From contig JACQVL010000235.1 of the NCBI GenBank assembly GCA_016209865.1, positions 1 to 33,163 of the forward strand: a DNA stretch of 33,163 bases. Direction: 5' to 3'. Below the pieces are notes generated by a model. The model did not search any database. It had not been told where the DNA came from and was given only the letters and a program-made list of their open reading frames with translations. A program made the position numbers and the translations under genes. Position 1 is the first letter of the stretch. The number at the start of each line of letters is the position of its first letter. The stretch is from Candidatus Latescibacterota bacterium (GTDB taxonomy: Bacteria; JAAXHH01; JACQVL01). This document shows, piece by piece, positions 1-8,789 of the stretch.

Positions 1-369
1 GATTTCGACGTCGTCGTCGCATCCAACCTGTTCGGGGACATCCTGACGGACATCTCCGCCATCATCGTCGGCAGCATGGGACTGGCGCCGAGCGCGAACA
101 TCAACCCCGAACGGCGGTTCCCGTCGATGTTCGAGCCGGTTCACGGCGCGGCGTTCGACCTGATCGGCAAGGGGGTCGTCAACCCGTTAGCGACCATCTT
201 GGCCGGGGCGATGATGGTCGAGTTCCTGGGAGAACAGGACGCCGCGGCGGCCATCCGGCGGGCCGTGACAGACAACCTGCGGGACGGCACGGTCCGGACG
301 CCCGACCTCGGCGGCCGTTCGACGACGAGCCAGGTCGGGGATGATATCGCCCGGCGTGTCGCCTCGTGA
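1..369 (+). CDS. Isocitrate/isopropylmalate/tartrate dehydrogenase family, C-terminal part
   Basis: This is the 3' end of a gene that begins before the window; the frame is open from base 1 to TGA at 367-369 (122 residues). The residues VVVASNLFGDILTD and FEPVHGAAFDLIGKG match the metal/substrate-binding and NAD-binding parts of the NAD-dependent beta-decarboxylating dehydrogenases (IMDH, IDH, tartrate/D-malate dehydrogenase). These enzymes oxidise a 2-hydroxy acid and decarboxylate the product in the cytoplasm. The FEPVHGAAFD variant, in place of the usual FEPVHGSAPD, looks closest to the tartrate/D-malate dehydrogenase branch, but the N-terminal half that would decide substrate is missing. 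The neighbouring genes for hydroxy-acid and sugar-acid metabolism fit that reading. Family assignment is firm; substrate is inference. Confidence 0.85.
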   Translation, partial: DFDVVVASNLFGDILTDISAIIVGSMGLAPSANINPERRFPSMFEPVHGAAFDLIGKGVVNPLATILAGAMMVEFLGEQDAAAAIRRAVTDNLRDGTVRTPDLGGRSTTSQVGDDIARRVAS

Positions 370-375
370 TTTGTT

Positions 376-445
376 CACCACAAAGGCACAAAGGACACAA
401 AGAAAAAATTTGTAGAACCTTTGTGCTCTTTGTGTCTTTGTGGTG
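376..445. repeat. Imperfect inverted repeat built from CACAAAGG-like units
   Basis: The left arm (376-402) carries three copies of a CACAAAG unit spaced 8-9 bp. The right arm (419-445) is its reverse complement with 24 of 27 positions matching, around a 16-nt A/T-rich loop. The element starts 7 bp after the stop codon of the dehydrogenase and ends 24 bp before the CPBP gene start. It could fold in RNA as a terminator-like stem, but it lacks a clean T-run after the stem. It is better described as a dispersed iterated-repeat hairpin; similar elements occur elsewhere in the window. Confidence 0.8.
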
Positions 446-468
446 AGAATGATCTGGTGAAGAAGACG

Positions 469-3400
469 ATGGACACTCCTCTCACCCTCACCCGCCCGGA
501 GCGCCGGACGATCGCCGTCTGGCTCATCATCGCCCTCATCGGCCTGGGAGTCAGTCTCCGGTACCATGAGGCGGCGTTTCCCTCCGCGTCGATCGACTTC
601 CGGATCACCCGCGACGAGGCGGGCGCGGCGGCGGCGGCGTTCCTGAAGCAGCAGGGGTACGACCCCGCGTCGTACCGGTCGGTGACCATCTTCGACTACG
701 ATGACGACGCGAAGGTCTACTTAGAGCGCGAGCTGGGACTGGGAACGGCCAACCGGCTGATGCGATCTCAGGTGACGGTGTGGCGCTGGAAGACCCGATT
801 CGTCCGCCCGCTCCAGCAGGAAGAGTTCACCGTCTCGTTCAGCCCGTCCGGCCGCTTGGTCGGGTTTGACCACGAGATCGAGGAGCGACGGGCCGGGGCA
901 AACTTGACGAAACTCCAGGCTCAGACGATCGCCGAGCGATTCCTCGTCGAGCGCCAGTCGATCAACCTGGCCGGCTATCGTCTCGTCGAAGGGGAGACGA
1001 AGACTCGCGACCGCCGGACCGATCATACCTTCACGTGGGAACGCACGAATTTCAAGGCCAAAGCCGCCACGGCGCGGGTGAGCGTGGCCGTCCAGGGGGA
1101 TCGAGTCGGCGGTTACGAGGAGTACCTCAAGATCCCCGAGGCCTGGCAGCGTGAGTACGCCCGTCTCCGCTCCCGGAACGAGCTGATGCAGCGCATCGCA
1201 GAGGCGGTGTTTGTCGGTCTGTTGATCGCCCTCCTCGTCGTGTTCGTGATCGAACTGACCCGCAGACGGATCATCTGGCGGTTCGGCTTCCAGGCCGGGG
1301 CTGCGCTCGCCGTCGCCACGATCGCCCTCACCGTCAACAACCTGCCCCTCGCGTTCGCCGACTACCAGACGACGCAATCCTTAGCCAATTTCTACGGGCG
1401 GGAAGTGTTCTTCGCCCTCGTCGGGGCAGGGGCGTGGTTGTTAGTCATCACCCTCATCGGGGCGACCGGGGTCTCGGTCTACCGCCGGGCGTTCCCGGAC
1501 AAGATCGCGCCGGAGTCGCTGTTGACCGGGCGCGCGCTGCGGTCGAAGGAATACGGGCTGGCCTCCATCGTCGGGTACCTGATCCCCGTCGTGATGTTAG
1601 GGTACGTGACCGCGTTCTACCTGATCGGAGAACGGTTCGGTGTCTGGTCGCCCGCCGATATCGAGTACACGGACGCGGTCAGTACCTCGTTGCCCTGGCT
1701 CTACCCGTTGACGATCGGACTTCAGGCGGCGATCTTCGAGGAGTTCATCTTCCGTCTGTTCGCCATCCCGTTCCTCATCCAGCGTCTCAAATCCCCCTTC
1801 CTCGCCGTCCTGCTCTCCTCCGTCTCCTGGGCGTTCCTCCACAGCAACTACCCGCAGCAGCCGTTCTTTATCCGGGGGACGGAGATCACGGTCGTCGGGA
1901 TGATACTCGGCTATGCGTTCATCCGGTACGGCATCTTGAGCAGCCTGATCGCCCATTATGCGTTCGATGCGCTGGTGATCGGACTCTTCCTGTTCCAGTC
2001 GTCCCGGTTGTACTTCCAGGTCGCCGGGGGCATCGTCGTCGGGATGATGCTCATTCCCTTCATTCCGTCCGCCGTCGCGCTCGTCCGCCGCCGGTTCGAG
2101 GCCGACCCGTCGATCCTGAACGAGACGGTCGAACGCCGGCTCACCGAATCACAGCCGGCCATCCCCGTTCCTGAGCTTGCGACGGCCGGTTTACCCGGTG
2201 AGCCGTCTGTGCAGCCTGAGCCCGTCCAGGCCGCCCCGGTGAGCCGTCGGGCCCTCCTCGTCGTCTGGGGACTGGCGGTGGTGAGCGTGGGGGTGATCGC
2301 GCTCGTCCCGGTTGAACGGTTCCTCGATTTTGTTGACGTCCGAGTCGATCGGGCGCAGGCGCTGAGGCTGGCGGAGGAGTCTCTTACGCGGCGCGGCGTC
2401 AAGACTGACCGGTTCCGGCGTGTGGCCGATTTCTACGTGGTCACCCAGGACGACGACGACCGGCTCGTCATCCGGTACATCCGGCGTGCGGTCGGGCTGG
2501 CGGGGCTGAACCGCCTCTACCGGACGCGGCTCGACCCGGCGGCCTGGCAGGTCAGGTTTTTCATCCCGCTCCAGAAGGAAGAATATCGGGTCTTCGTGGG
2601 CGTGAACGGGGCAATCTTAGGGTATGACCACCGGATCGATGAGAAAGCGCCGGGCGGGAACCTGTCACAGGACGCCGCGCTGGCAGCGGCGCGCGATTCC
2701 CTCCGGACACGCGGGGTCGACCTGCGTCCCTATCGGCTCGTCGAGGCCAATCAGGAGAAGCGGGACGCCCGGACTGACTACACGTTCGTCTGGGAGGATA
2801 CGACCGTCGCCATTCGAGAGGGGAAATTCCGGGTTCGAACGACGGTGCAGGGGAACGAGGTGGTGCGCGATGCCGTCTTCTTTAAACCGCCTGAGGCGTG
2901 GGTTCGGGAGGAGCGCAAGACGACCTTAAAAGATATCATCATCACTGGCCTCCTCGTTCTCGTCTCCGCCGGGGTGGTGATCGTCGCGTTGCGTCTGTTC
3001 ATCCAGTGGATCCGGCAGCGGCAGGTTGAATGGCGGTTCAGCCTGAAGGCGGCCGCCGTCGTCGCCGTCGCGGGACTGCTCGAGCAGGCCAACAACCTGA
3101 GCACGCTGTACGCCGCGTACAACACGACGCAGAGCCTCCAGAGCTTCTTAGTGCAGACCGTGATCGGGTTCGTCTTAGGCATGGTCGGCCTGGTGCTCGC
3201 CGGGACGGTGCTGATCGGGTTCGTCGAGGCGTTCTACCGGACGATGTACCCCGGCCGGCCCGGCCTGAGGACGTGGTTCCGATCGGTCCTCCGGCTCGAC
3301 ACCCCGTCCGCGAGGGCGACGGTCCGGTCCGCTCTCCTGCTGTCATACGCAGCGTGTGTTCTCCAGCCGGGGTTTCATCAGTTCATCGGCGCGGGGGAGC

Positions 3401-3912
3401 AATGGCTCGGCCTCAACGTCGGGCGGACGGCGACGGGGGTGCCGTTTGCGACGAATTACGTCCCGTGGATCAGCGCAGTCCTGAGCGCGGGGTCGGACGC
3501 GGTCATGGACGGGGCGGTCCTGCTCGTCCTCATCCTGCTTGCCCGGCATTATCTGCGCAGACCGCCCGTCATGGCTGGAGTGCTCGGCCTCCTGGTCGTC
3601 CTTCAGCAGGCCGGGGCTGCCCGGACGTGGATGGAGTTCGGGACGACGAGTGTGGAGCGGCTGTTGGCCGTCGGGGTGGTCTGGCTCGCCGTCACGACCG
3701 TGTGGCGGGAGAATTTCTTAGCCTATGTGCTGACGATCTTCTTAGCGCGACTGACCGCGAGTGGGTGGGCGATGATCACCGGGTCGACGGGCGGGTACCG
3801 GATGGCGGGGATGTGGGTATTGATTCTGGCGGCGGTGCCGGTGGTGATGTGGGGGGTGATGAGCGTGAGGATGCGGGTTCGTGGAGTGCGGGAGGAGACC
3901 ACAGGGGGATGA
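469..3912 (+). CDS. Giant CPBP intramembrane metalloprotease-like protein with internally duplicated halves
   Basis: This is an 1147-aa inner-membrane protein. ATG at 469 is chosen because GGTGA lies about 8 nt upstream; an in-frame TTG at 421 would start inside the repeat hairpin. After a first membrane segment (about residues 15-31) comes a soluble region with two PepSY-like units, then several helices holding the CPBP (Rce1/CAAX-like) motifs: EExxxR (E424, E425, R429), His458 preceded by Trp454 at the FxxxH position, and H496xxxD500. A proline-rich linker at about 575-605 leads to a second half that repeats the whole plan, soluble part then membrane part. Shared landmarks are PLQxEE, GxDHxI, RTDxTFxWE and TTQSL. 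The second half shows no EExxxR or metal-binding histidines and is probably a non-catalytic partner. Ordinary CPBP proteins are about 200-350 aa. Its substrate is unknown. A hairpin follows the stop codon. Confidence 0.85.
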   Translation: MDTPLTLTRPERRTIAVWLIIALIGLGVSLRYHEAAFPSASIDFRITRDEAGAAAAAFLKQQGYDPASYRSVTIFDYDDDAKVYLERELGLGTANRLMRSQVTVWRWKTRFVRPLQQEEFTVSFSPSGRLVGFDHEIEERRAGANLTKLQAQTIAERFLVERQSINLAGYRLVEGETKTRDRRTDHTFTWERTNFKAKAATARVSVAVQGDRVGGYEEYLKIPEAWQREYARLRSRNELMQRIAEAVFVGLLIALLVVFVIELTRRRIIWRFGFQAGAALAVATIALTVNNLPLAFADYQTTQSLANFYGREVFFALVGAGAWLLVITLIGATGVSVYRRAFPDKIAPESLLTGRALRSKEYGLASIVGYLIPVVMLGYVTAFYLIGERFGVWSPADIEYTDAVSTSLPWLYPLTIGLQAAIFEEFIFRLFAIPFLIQRLKSPFLAVLLSSVSWAFLHSNYPQQPFFIRGTEITVVGMILGYAFIRYGILSSLIAHYAFDALVIGLFLFQSSRLYFQVAGGIVVGMMLIPFIPSAVALVRRRFEADPSILNETVERRLTESQPAIPVPELATAGLPGEPSVQPEPVQAAPVSRRALLVVWGLAVVSVGVIALVPVERFLDFVDVRVDRAQALRLAEESLTRRGVKTDRFRRVADFYVVTQDDDDRLVIRYIRRAVGLAGLNRLYRTRLDPAAWQVRFFIPLQKEEYRVFVGVNGAILGYDHRIDEKAPGGNLSQDAALAAARDSLRTRGVDLRPYRLVEANQEKRDARTDYTFVWEDTTVAIREGKFRVRTTVQGNEVVRDAVFFKPPEAWVREERKTTLKDIIITGLLVLVSAGVVIVALRLFIQWIRQRQVEWRFSLKAAAVVAVAGLLEQANNLSTLYAAYNTTQSLQSFLVQTVIGFVLGMVGLVLAGTVLIGFVEAFYRTMYPGRPGLRTWFRSVLRLDTPSARATVRSALLLSYAACVLQPGFHQFIGAGEQWLGLNVGRTATGVPFATNYVPWISAVLSAGSDAVMDGAVLLVLILLARHYLRRPPVMAGVLGLLVVLQQAGAARTWMEFGTTSVERLLAVGVVWLAVTTVWRENFLAYVLTIFLARLTASGWAMITGSTGGYRMAGMWVLILAAVPVVMWGVMSVRMRVRGVREETTGG

Positions 3913-3918
3913 TGAGAG

Positions 3919-3944
3919 TAGGGGCGCAGAATCCTGCGCCCCTA
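3919..3944. repeat. Perfect 11-bp hairpin, REP-like, between convergent genes
   Basis: The arms TAGGGGCGCAG (3919-3929) and CTGCGCCCCTA (3934-3944) are perfectly complementary around the 4-nt loop AATC. The hairpin sits in the 55-bp gap between the ends of two convergent genes. It has no T-run on either strand, so a rho-independent terminator is not supported. The sequence resembles the short dispersed GC-rich palindromes seen in many environmental genomes. It may block transcription or mRNA decay from both sides. Confidence 0.75.
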
Positions 3945-3967
3945 CAGCCGTGCCATGAACCATGGAA

Positions 3968-4801
3968 TTATCGCCCTATCGTTCCTATTGTGTTAAACCC
4001 TTCCTTGCTGAACCCTACCCGATCCGACCCGAACGCGTCGATGAGCGTCTCGTACAGCCGGCGGTACGCGTCTGGATGATACCAGTCATCATACCCATGC
4101 CGCGTGTACAGCGCCCGGATGCCCAGGCGTTCGGTGCGGCTGCCGCACGAGCCGTCCCCGGCGAAGTAGGTGTCCACGACCACCCGATGGCATCGTCCCG
4201 CCAGGAGCCGGGCGAACGCGGCCGGGTCGTTCGGGAGCACCGGGCTGACCGCCACCTGGACGGCCAGTCCCGCGGCCATCGCCGCGTCGAGTGTCTCAAC
4301 CCGGTGCCGGATTGATGGACAACGGGGCGTGAGCGTTCGCCTGACGGTCTCGTCATTCGTCTCCAGCGTCAGACTGAGGACGCACCGGTCGATCTGCGCT
4401 AACAGGTCAAAATCACGCCGGACGACCGGGCTTCGTGTCTGGACGACGAGCAAGTCGGGTTGATGGGCGATGAACGCTTCGAGGCATCGCCGGGTGATGT
4501 GGTATTTCGCCTCCGCGCCCTGGTACGGGTCGGTGGCGGAACTCATGAAGACGCGGACGGGCTTTCCGCGCGCCCGGAGAGCGGCGAGTTCTCTCAACAG
4601 GACGTCGGGCGCGTTCACCTTCACGTCCACGTACTCGCCCCATTCCCCGCCGTGGTACTGGTGGATGGGCAGCGCCTGGACGTAGCAGTAGGCGCACTGG
4701 AACACGCACCCGACGTACGGTTGGAGGCTGTGGGTGTACTCCGCTAAGAACCCGCCGGTTTTGGTTAATGCGGATTTGCACGTCGTTTCACGAACGGTCA
4801 T
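3968..4801 (-). CDS. SPL-family radical SAM protein (COG1533-like)
   Basis: This 277-aa cytoplasmic protein carries the radical-SAM cluster motif CxxxCxxC at C32, C36 and C39 (GCVFQCAYCYVQ), followed by YHGGEWGEYVDVK, typical of the spore photoproduct lyase-like / Rv2578c-like branch. These enzymes bind a 4Fe-4S cluster and use S-adenosylmethionine to make a radical. In true SplB the target is the thymine dimer of spore DNA. This protein is shorter than SplB, and nothing here suggests sporulation, so the substrate is unknown. It begins 22 bp after the stop codon of priA on the same strand and should be co-transcribed with it, which makes a DNA-repair role plausible but unproven. Confidence 0.85.
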   Translation of the reverse strand: MTVRETTCKSALTKTGGFLAEYTHSLQPYVGCVFQCAYCYVQALPIHQYHGGEWGEYVDVKVNAPDVLLRELAALRARGKPVRVFMSSATDPYQGAEAKYHITRRCLEAFIAHQPDLLVVQTRSPVVRRDFDLLAQIDRCVLSLTLETNDETVRRTLTPRCPSIRHRVETLDAAMAAGLAVQVAVSPVLPNDPAAFARLLAGRCHRVVVDTYFAGDGSCGSRTERLGIRALYTRHGYDDWYHPDAYRRLYETLIDAFGSDRVGFSKEGFNTIGTIGR

Positions 4802-4823
4802 GTTTCACGTCCCCGCCATCACA

Positions 4824-7280
4824 TCACGCGCCCACCGGGTCCACGTCCACGCTCACCCGCACCCTCTCCCGGTTCGCCTCCCGTTCCCACCGAGACCAGG
4901 CATCCCGCACCGAGTCCCGCAGCAGCCGGGAATGGGCGCACCGGGCAATGACCTGCCAGCGGTACTGTCCCCGGACGCGGGCGACCACGGCGGGCGCAGG
5001 GCCGAGGATCGACAGTCCCGTGCTGGTCTCCCGGAGCAACGTCACAAACCGGCGGGCTTCCGCGATGACCTCCTCTTCATCCGCTCCCTGGAACAGCAGT
5101 CCGACCAGCCGGCCGAACGGGGGATAGCCTAATTCCCGTCGGTCTTCGATCTCGCGCGCGTAGAACGCGTCGTAGTCGTGCGTACGTGCGGAGACGAGGC
5201 TGTGATGGCTGAGGGCGTAGGTCTGGATGATGACCTCGCCCCCACGGCTGCTCCGTCCCGTCCGGCCCGCCACCTGCGTCAACAACTGGAACGTCCGTTC
5301 GCTCGCCCGGAAATCGGGGAGGTTGAGGGCGGTGTCCGCCGAGACGACACCGACGAGCGTCACGTACGGAAAATCGAACCCTTTCGCCACCATCTGCGTG
5401 CCCAGCAGGATGTCCACCTCCTGGTTGAGGACGCGCTCGAAGATGGTGTAGTGCGACCCCTTCCGCGTCGTCGTGTCGACGTCCATCCGGGCGACACGCG
5501 CCTCCGGGAACAGGCGTTTGACTTCATCCTCGACCCGCTGGGTGCCCGTCCCCCTGAACCGGATGGACAGCGACCGGCACTGCGGGCAGACGTCGGGCGC
5601 GTGCATCCGGTGGTCACAGTAATGGCACCGGAGGAGGAGGCTGTCGGCATGGTAGGTCAGGGTGACGCTGCAGTGGGGACAGGAGAGGGTGTGTCCGCAG
5701 TCGCGGCACTGGATGAACGTCGAGAACCCGCGCCGGTTGAGGAACAGGATGACCTGTTCCTGTCTGGTCAGCCGGTCGTGCATCCGGTCGCGCAGGGGGG
5801 TGGAGAAGATCGACCAGTTGCCGCGTTTGTGCTCCTCGCGCATGTCGACCACGTCGACGCCCGGGAGCGGGCGCTGGTCGACCCGTACGGAGAGTCGGCA
5901 GAGGGTAAATTTCCCGCCCAGCGCGTTCGTGTACGTCTCCAGCGCCGGGGTGGCGCTCCCCAGCAGGGCGACCGCGCCCGCGGCCCGGGCGCGCATGATG
6001 GCCACGTCGCGCGCGTGGTACCGGGGCGCGTCGTCGAATTGCTTGTACGACGGTTCGTGCTCTTCGTCGACGACGATCAGGCCGAGGTTGGCCACCGGCG
6101 CGAACACCGCAGAACGGGCGCCGACGACGATCCGGTGCCGCCCCGCCTTCGTCTGGCGCCAGGCGTCGTACCGCTCGCCCGGAGACAGTCCGCTGTGGAG
6201 GACGGTGACCAGGTCGCCAAAGTGGGCCCGGAATTGCCGGACGGCGGGCGGGGTGAGCGCCAGCTCGGGGACGAGCACGATCGCGTCCCGCCCGTCCTCG
6301 AGCGTCCGGGCGATCGCCCGGATGTAGACGTGCGTCTTCCCGCTGCCGGTGACGCCGTACAGGAGGACCGGGCTGAACTGCTGCGTTCCGATCATCCGGT
6401 CGATCGTCGCTAAGGCGGTGTGTTGTTCGTCGGTCGAGACGACCGGCTCCGGAACCGGCACGGAATACGCCCGGTAGGGGTCGCGGATGACCTCGACCTC
6501 CTGCGTCTCGACCAGTCCCTTGCGGACGAGATCATGGATGACCCGGCTGTCGATCTGGCTCAGATGGCGGAGTTGTTCGGTCGTCAGCCGTCCCCCGTGT
6601 TTGACGAGCAGGTTCACGCAGCTCGCCTGCCGTGGGGCGCGGGCCGCGAGCTGTTCGACCTCGCGGCTGGCGTCCGGGAGGGGCACGCACAGGGCGACCC
6701 ACGTCTCATACTTGATGCCCGGGTCGGCGGCCGGCGTACCGACCCGGAGTTCGACCCATCCTTTCGCTTCGAGCGCACGGAGCGGGGCGAAGAGTTGAGG
6801 GAGGGTCACGCGCCGTTTGAGGTGAGCGATGGAGACCGTGCCCTGCTCGGCGATCGTGGCCAGGAGCAACGCCTGCTGGGGAGCGATCCGTCTGACCTCC
6901 GCGATCTGCTCCGGCGAGCATGGCCGGGCGAGGGTGACGGTCTGCTCCGCCTCGTTCAGCAGTCCGCCGGGGAGCGCCGCACGGATGGCCTCTCCCCAGG
7001 CGCACAGGTAGTACTCAGCGACCCAGCGGGTCAGGTCGAGCAGCGCCCGGTCGAGGATGGGCGCCGGGTCGAGGATATCGAGAATCGCCTTCAGAGAAGG
7101 GATGGGACACTCAGACGTGAGTCCGGTGATCACTCCGGTCACCAGCCGGTTCCGGAACGGCACGAACGCGCGGCACCCGACCTGGGCGGTCTCTCGAAGG
7201 GTCTCTGGGACGGTGTACGAGAAAAGTTGCGGGATCGGTTGAGGCAGCGCGATCTCGGCGAAGCGGGGCGCAGTCGCCAT
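4824..7280 (-). CDS. priA: Primosomal protein N' (replication restart helicase PriA)
   Basis: This 818-aa protein has the full PriA layout. An N-terminal DNA 3'-end binding domain (about 1-110) and a winged-helix region precede the superfamily 2 helicase core, with Walker A GVTGSGKT at 309-316 and the DEEH box at 405-408. Eight cysteines (525, 528, 534, 537, 552, 555, 565, 568) form the two zinc sites inserted in the helicase. GTQMVAKGFDFPYVTLVGVV belongs to the second RecA-like lobe. PriA recognises stalled or repaired forks and reloads the replisome. The gene starts 5 bp after the GWxTD gene ends and continues into the SPL-type gene, so it appears to be the middle gene of a three-gene operon. 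All key residues are present; length is at the upper end of the family. Confidence 0.97.
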   Translation of the reverse strand: MATAPRFAEIALPQPIPQLFSYTVPETLRETAQVGCRAFVPFRNRLVTGVITGLTSECPIPSLKAILDILDPAPILDRALLDLTRWVAEYYLCAWGEAIRAALPGGLLNEAEQTVTLARPCSPEQIAEVRRIAPQQALLLATIAEQGTVSIAHLKRRVTLPQLFAPLRALEAKGWVELRVGTPAADPGIKYETWVALCVPLPDASREVEQLAARAPRQASCVNLLVKHGGRLTTEQLRHLSQIDSRVIHDLVRKGLVETQEVEVIRDPYRAYSVPVPEPVVSTDEQHTALATIDRMIGTQQFSPVLLYGVTGSGKTHVYIRAIARTLEDGRDAIVLVPELALTPPAVRQFRAHFGDLVTVLHSGLSPGERYDAWRQTKAGRHRIVVGARSAVFAPVANLGLIVVDEEHEPSYKQFDDAPRYHARDVAIMRARAAGAVALLGSATPALETYTNALGGKFTLCRLSVRVDQRPLPGVDVVDMREEHKRGNWSIFSTPLRDRMHDRLTRQEQVILFLNRRGFSTFIQCRDCGHTLSCPHCSVTLTYHADSLLLRCHYCDHRMHAPDVCPQCRSLSIRFRGTGTQRVEDEVKRLFPEARVARMDVDTTTRKGSHYTIFERVLNQEVDILLGTQMVAKGFDFPYVTLVGVVSADTALNLPDFRASERTFQLLTQVAGRTGRSSRGGEVIIQTYALSHHSLVSARTHDYDAFYAREIEDRRELGYPPFGRLVGLLFQGADEEEVIAEARRFVTLLRETSTGLSILGPAPAVVARVRGQYRWQVIARCAHSRLLRDSVRDAWSRWEREANRERVRVSVDVDPVGA

Positions 7281-7285
7281 CGGCG

Positions 7286-8611
7286 TTAATAGATGCGGTA
7301 GAGGTAATACTGTCCGAACCCATCCCGATCCACGAACATGAAATGGCGGGAGATGGTGTAATAGTGCCAGACCTGGTACGGGTTGGAATCCCGCTCAAAC
7401 GCGAACCGCTCGACTTCATCGGGTGGGCCGAGCAGGACATAGATTCGTCCCTGGTCGCTCTTCCATCCTCTGCCCATGGCGTTGGTGAAGTGTTTATTCG
7501 CGTACTCGATCCGGCTGTAGTACGTGATCAGGTTTTCGTTCTTGTCCGTCCCCGGGCTCGGGTCGTGACGTCTCCAGAACCGTTCGAGCGCGGCGTGCTG
7601 ATCAGCCGGAGCCGCTTTTTCCAGTTCTTTCAGCTCGCTCGTCGAGGCAATATACCGGAGCTGCTCGACGATTTCTTTATAGTTCTTCGGGCTGGTCAAC
7701 GGGAGCAAATACTGCCAGAGCACATGAAACTCACCCGACGTTCGGGCGGACTTTCGGATGGCTTCATCGGTGACCTCAACCTCCATCATGTAGGTCCCCT
7801 GGCCCAGACCCGCCACATCGAATCGATCGCTGTACCCGCCAGCCGGGCCTTTCCGTTCGAGCACCCGCTGCTGCGTGTGGGCGACCTGTCCGTTTGCTGC
7901 CTTAATCTTGTACGCCACCTTGAGCGGTTTGGCCGCACTGAGGTCTGCGGTCGTGTAGACCTCATAATAGACATACAGATCAGCACGGTTTTCCCCATAG
8001 GCGCGGGTCAGGCTGGGGAGCACCTGGAAGCCGTGCCTGACGTACGGAGACGCCGTCGCCGCTGGCTCGATGTGCCGGGCAAATTCGAGGTCGCTGAGAC
8101 TCAATTCTTTCTTATGATAATCCGGGACCGTGAACTTCTGCGACAGGTTGATCTCTTCAGACGATTCCAGGTCGAGCAGGTTGGCGACGACCACGTACTT
8201 TCCCGGTGGGATTTCCGCGACGAACAGGCTGTCTTTGAATGCCGTCAGCGAATTCGTCTCTTCTTCGCTCCTGGCCGTCACCGAATCCCGGACAGTCGTG
8301 CCGGTGAGTTGATAGTTTTTCGTATCGTTGATGACGAGGGACAGCTCGAACCGGGCTCTGTAATCCTGTCCCTTCTTGATGAACCGGAGACCATCGTTCA
8401 CCAGCCGGTAGTGGACTTCGACGTGTTCATTCTCCGGGGCCGGTCCCTGGGCTGTCGTGATATCGATGGTGAGGAAGGGCGGGCTGAGCTGGTTACCGGT
8501 GGAGAACTCTGGCAAATCGGGCGGTTTCTGAGCGAGGCTCTGCCCCGTCCCGCAGAGGAAGAACGTCACCACCGCACACCATCCCATGAACGGATGATTG
8601 GGCTGCTTCAT
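7286..8611 (-). CDS. Exported GWxTD-domain protein
   Basis: The start at 8611 is chosen over the upstream in-frame codon at 8680 because AGGAGGG lies 8 nt before it and the product then begins with a typical signal peptide (residues 1 to about 28, ending SLAQ). The mature protein (about 410 residues) has beta-rich repeats in the middle and ends with the GWxTD domain: GRGWKSDQGRIYVLLGPPDE, followed by a Tyr-rich tail (QVWHYYT, GQYYLYRIY). The domain is known from Acidobacteriota, Bacteroidota, Gemmatimonadota and related diderms, where its function is not established. The usual Trp-x-Thr-Asp reads W-K-S-D here. A promoter with good consensus lies at 8701-8729, and the gene leads the priA operon. 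Confidence 0.85.
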   Translation of the reverse strand: MKQPNHPFMGWCAVVTFFLCGTGQSLAQKPPDLPEFSTGNQLSPPFLTIDITTAQGPAPENEHVEVHYRLVNDGLRFIKKGQDYRARFELSLVINDTKNYQLTGTTVRDSVTARSEEETNSLTAFKDSLFVAEIPPGKYVVVANLLDLESSEEINLSQKFTVPDYHKKELSLSDLEFARHIEPAATASPYVRHGFQVLPSLTRAYGENRADLYVYYEVYTTADLSAAKPLKVAYKIKAANGQVAHTQQRVLERKGPAGGYSDRFDVAGLGQGTYMMEVEVTDEAIRKSARTSGEFHVLWQYLLPLTSPKNYKEIVEQLRYIASTSELKELEKAAPADQHAALERFWRRHDPSPGTDKNENLITYYSRIEYANKHFTNAMGRGWKSDQGRIYVLLGPPDEVERFAFERDSNPYQVWHYYTISRHFMFVDRDGFGQYYLYRIY

Positions 8612-8700
8612 CGGAGCCCTCCTGTCATGCCACCTGGCAACGCTCATCGGGAGAAGCAACAGGGGTTCGAAACCCCACATCGGTGATTGTATTCTATCAA

Positions 8701-8729
8701 AATATACTCTAAAGCCCCTGTTCTGTAAA
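8701..8729 (-). promoter_or_regulatory. Sigma-70-type promoter for the GWxTD-priA operon
   Basis: Read on the minus strand, the -35 box is TTTACA (8729-8724) and the -10 box is TATATT (8706-8701), separated by exactly 17 bp. It lies about 90 bp upstream of the GWxTD start at 8611. An A/T-rich run just upstream of the -35 (8730-8739) could act as an UP element. Confidence 0.7.
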
Positions 8730-8789
8730 ACATTTTTTTAGCCGGGTGACGCACAGACACGGTGCCGGATGCTCAGCACCAGAAAGAGC

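Noticed and set aside
421-468. TTG at 421 as the start of the CPBP protein
   Set aside because: It would encode part of the repeat hairpin (CSLCLCGE-like residues) before the real N-terminus, and ATG 469 has a better ribosome site.
3030-4079. A 349-codon plus-strand frame overlapping the end of the CPBP gene
   Set aside because: It is out of frame with a strongly supported membrane protein, has a low-complexity Arg/Gly-rich translation, and runs through the hairpin and the convergent SPL-type gene.
3968-4801. The SPL-type protein as a sign of sporulation
   Set aside because: No sporulation gene is nearby, the protein is short for SplB, and related proteins are common in non-sporulating bacteria.
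5178-7289. Long plus-strand open frames (5178-6413 and 6420-7289) opposite priA
   Set aside because: Their translations are Arg/Asp/Gly/Val-rich antisense shadows of a clear PriA gene in GC-rich DNA; they have no recognisable domain and no ribosome site.
7343-8686. A 447-codon plus-strand frame opposite the GWxTD gene
   Set aside because: The minus-strand frame has a signal peptide, a ribosome site and the GWxTD domain, while the plus-strand frame has none of these.
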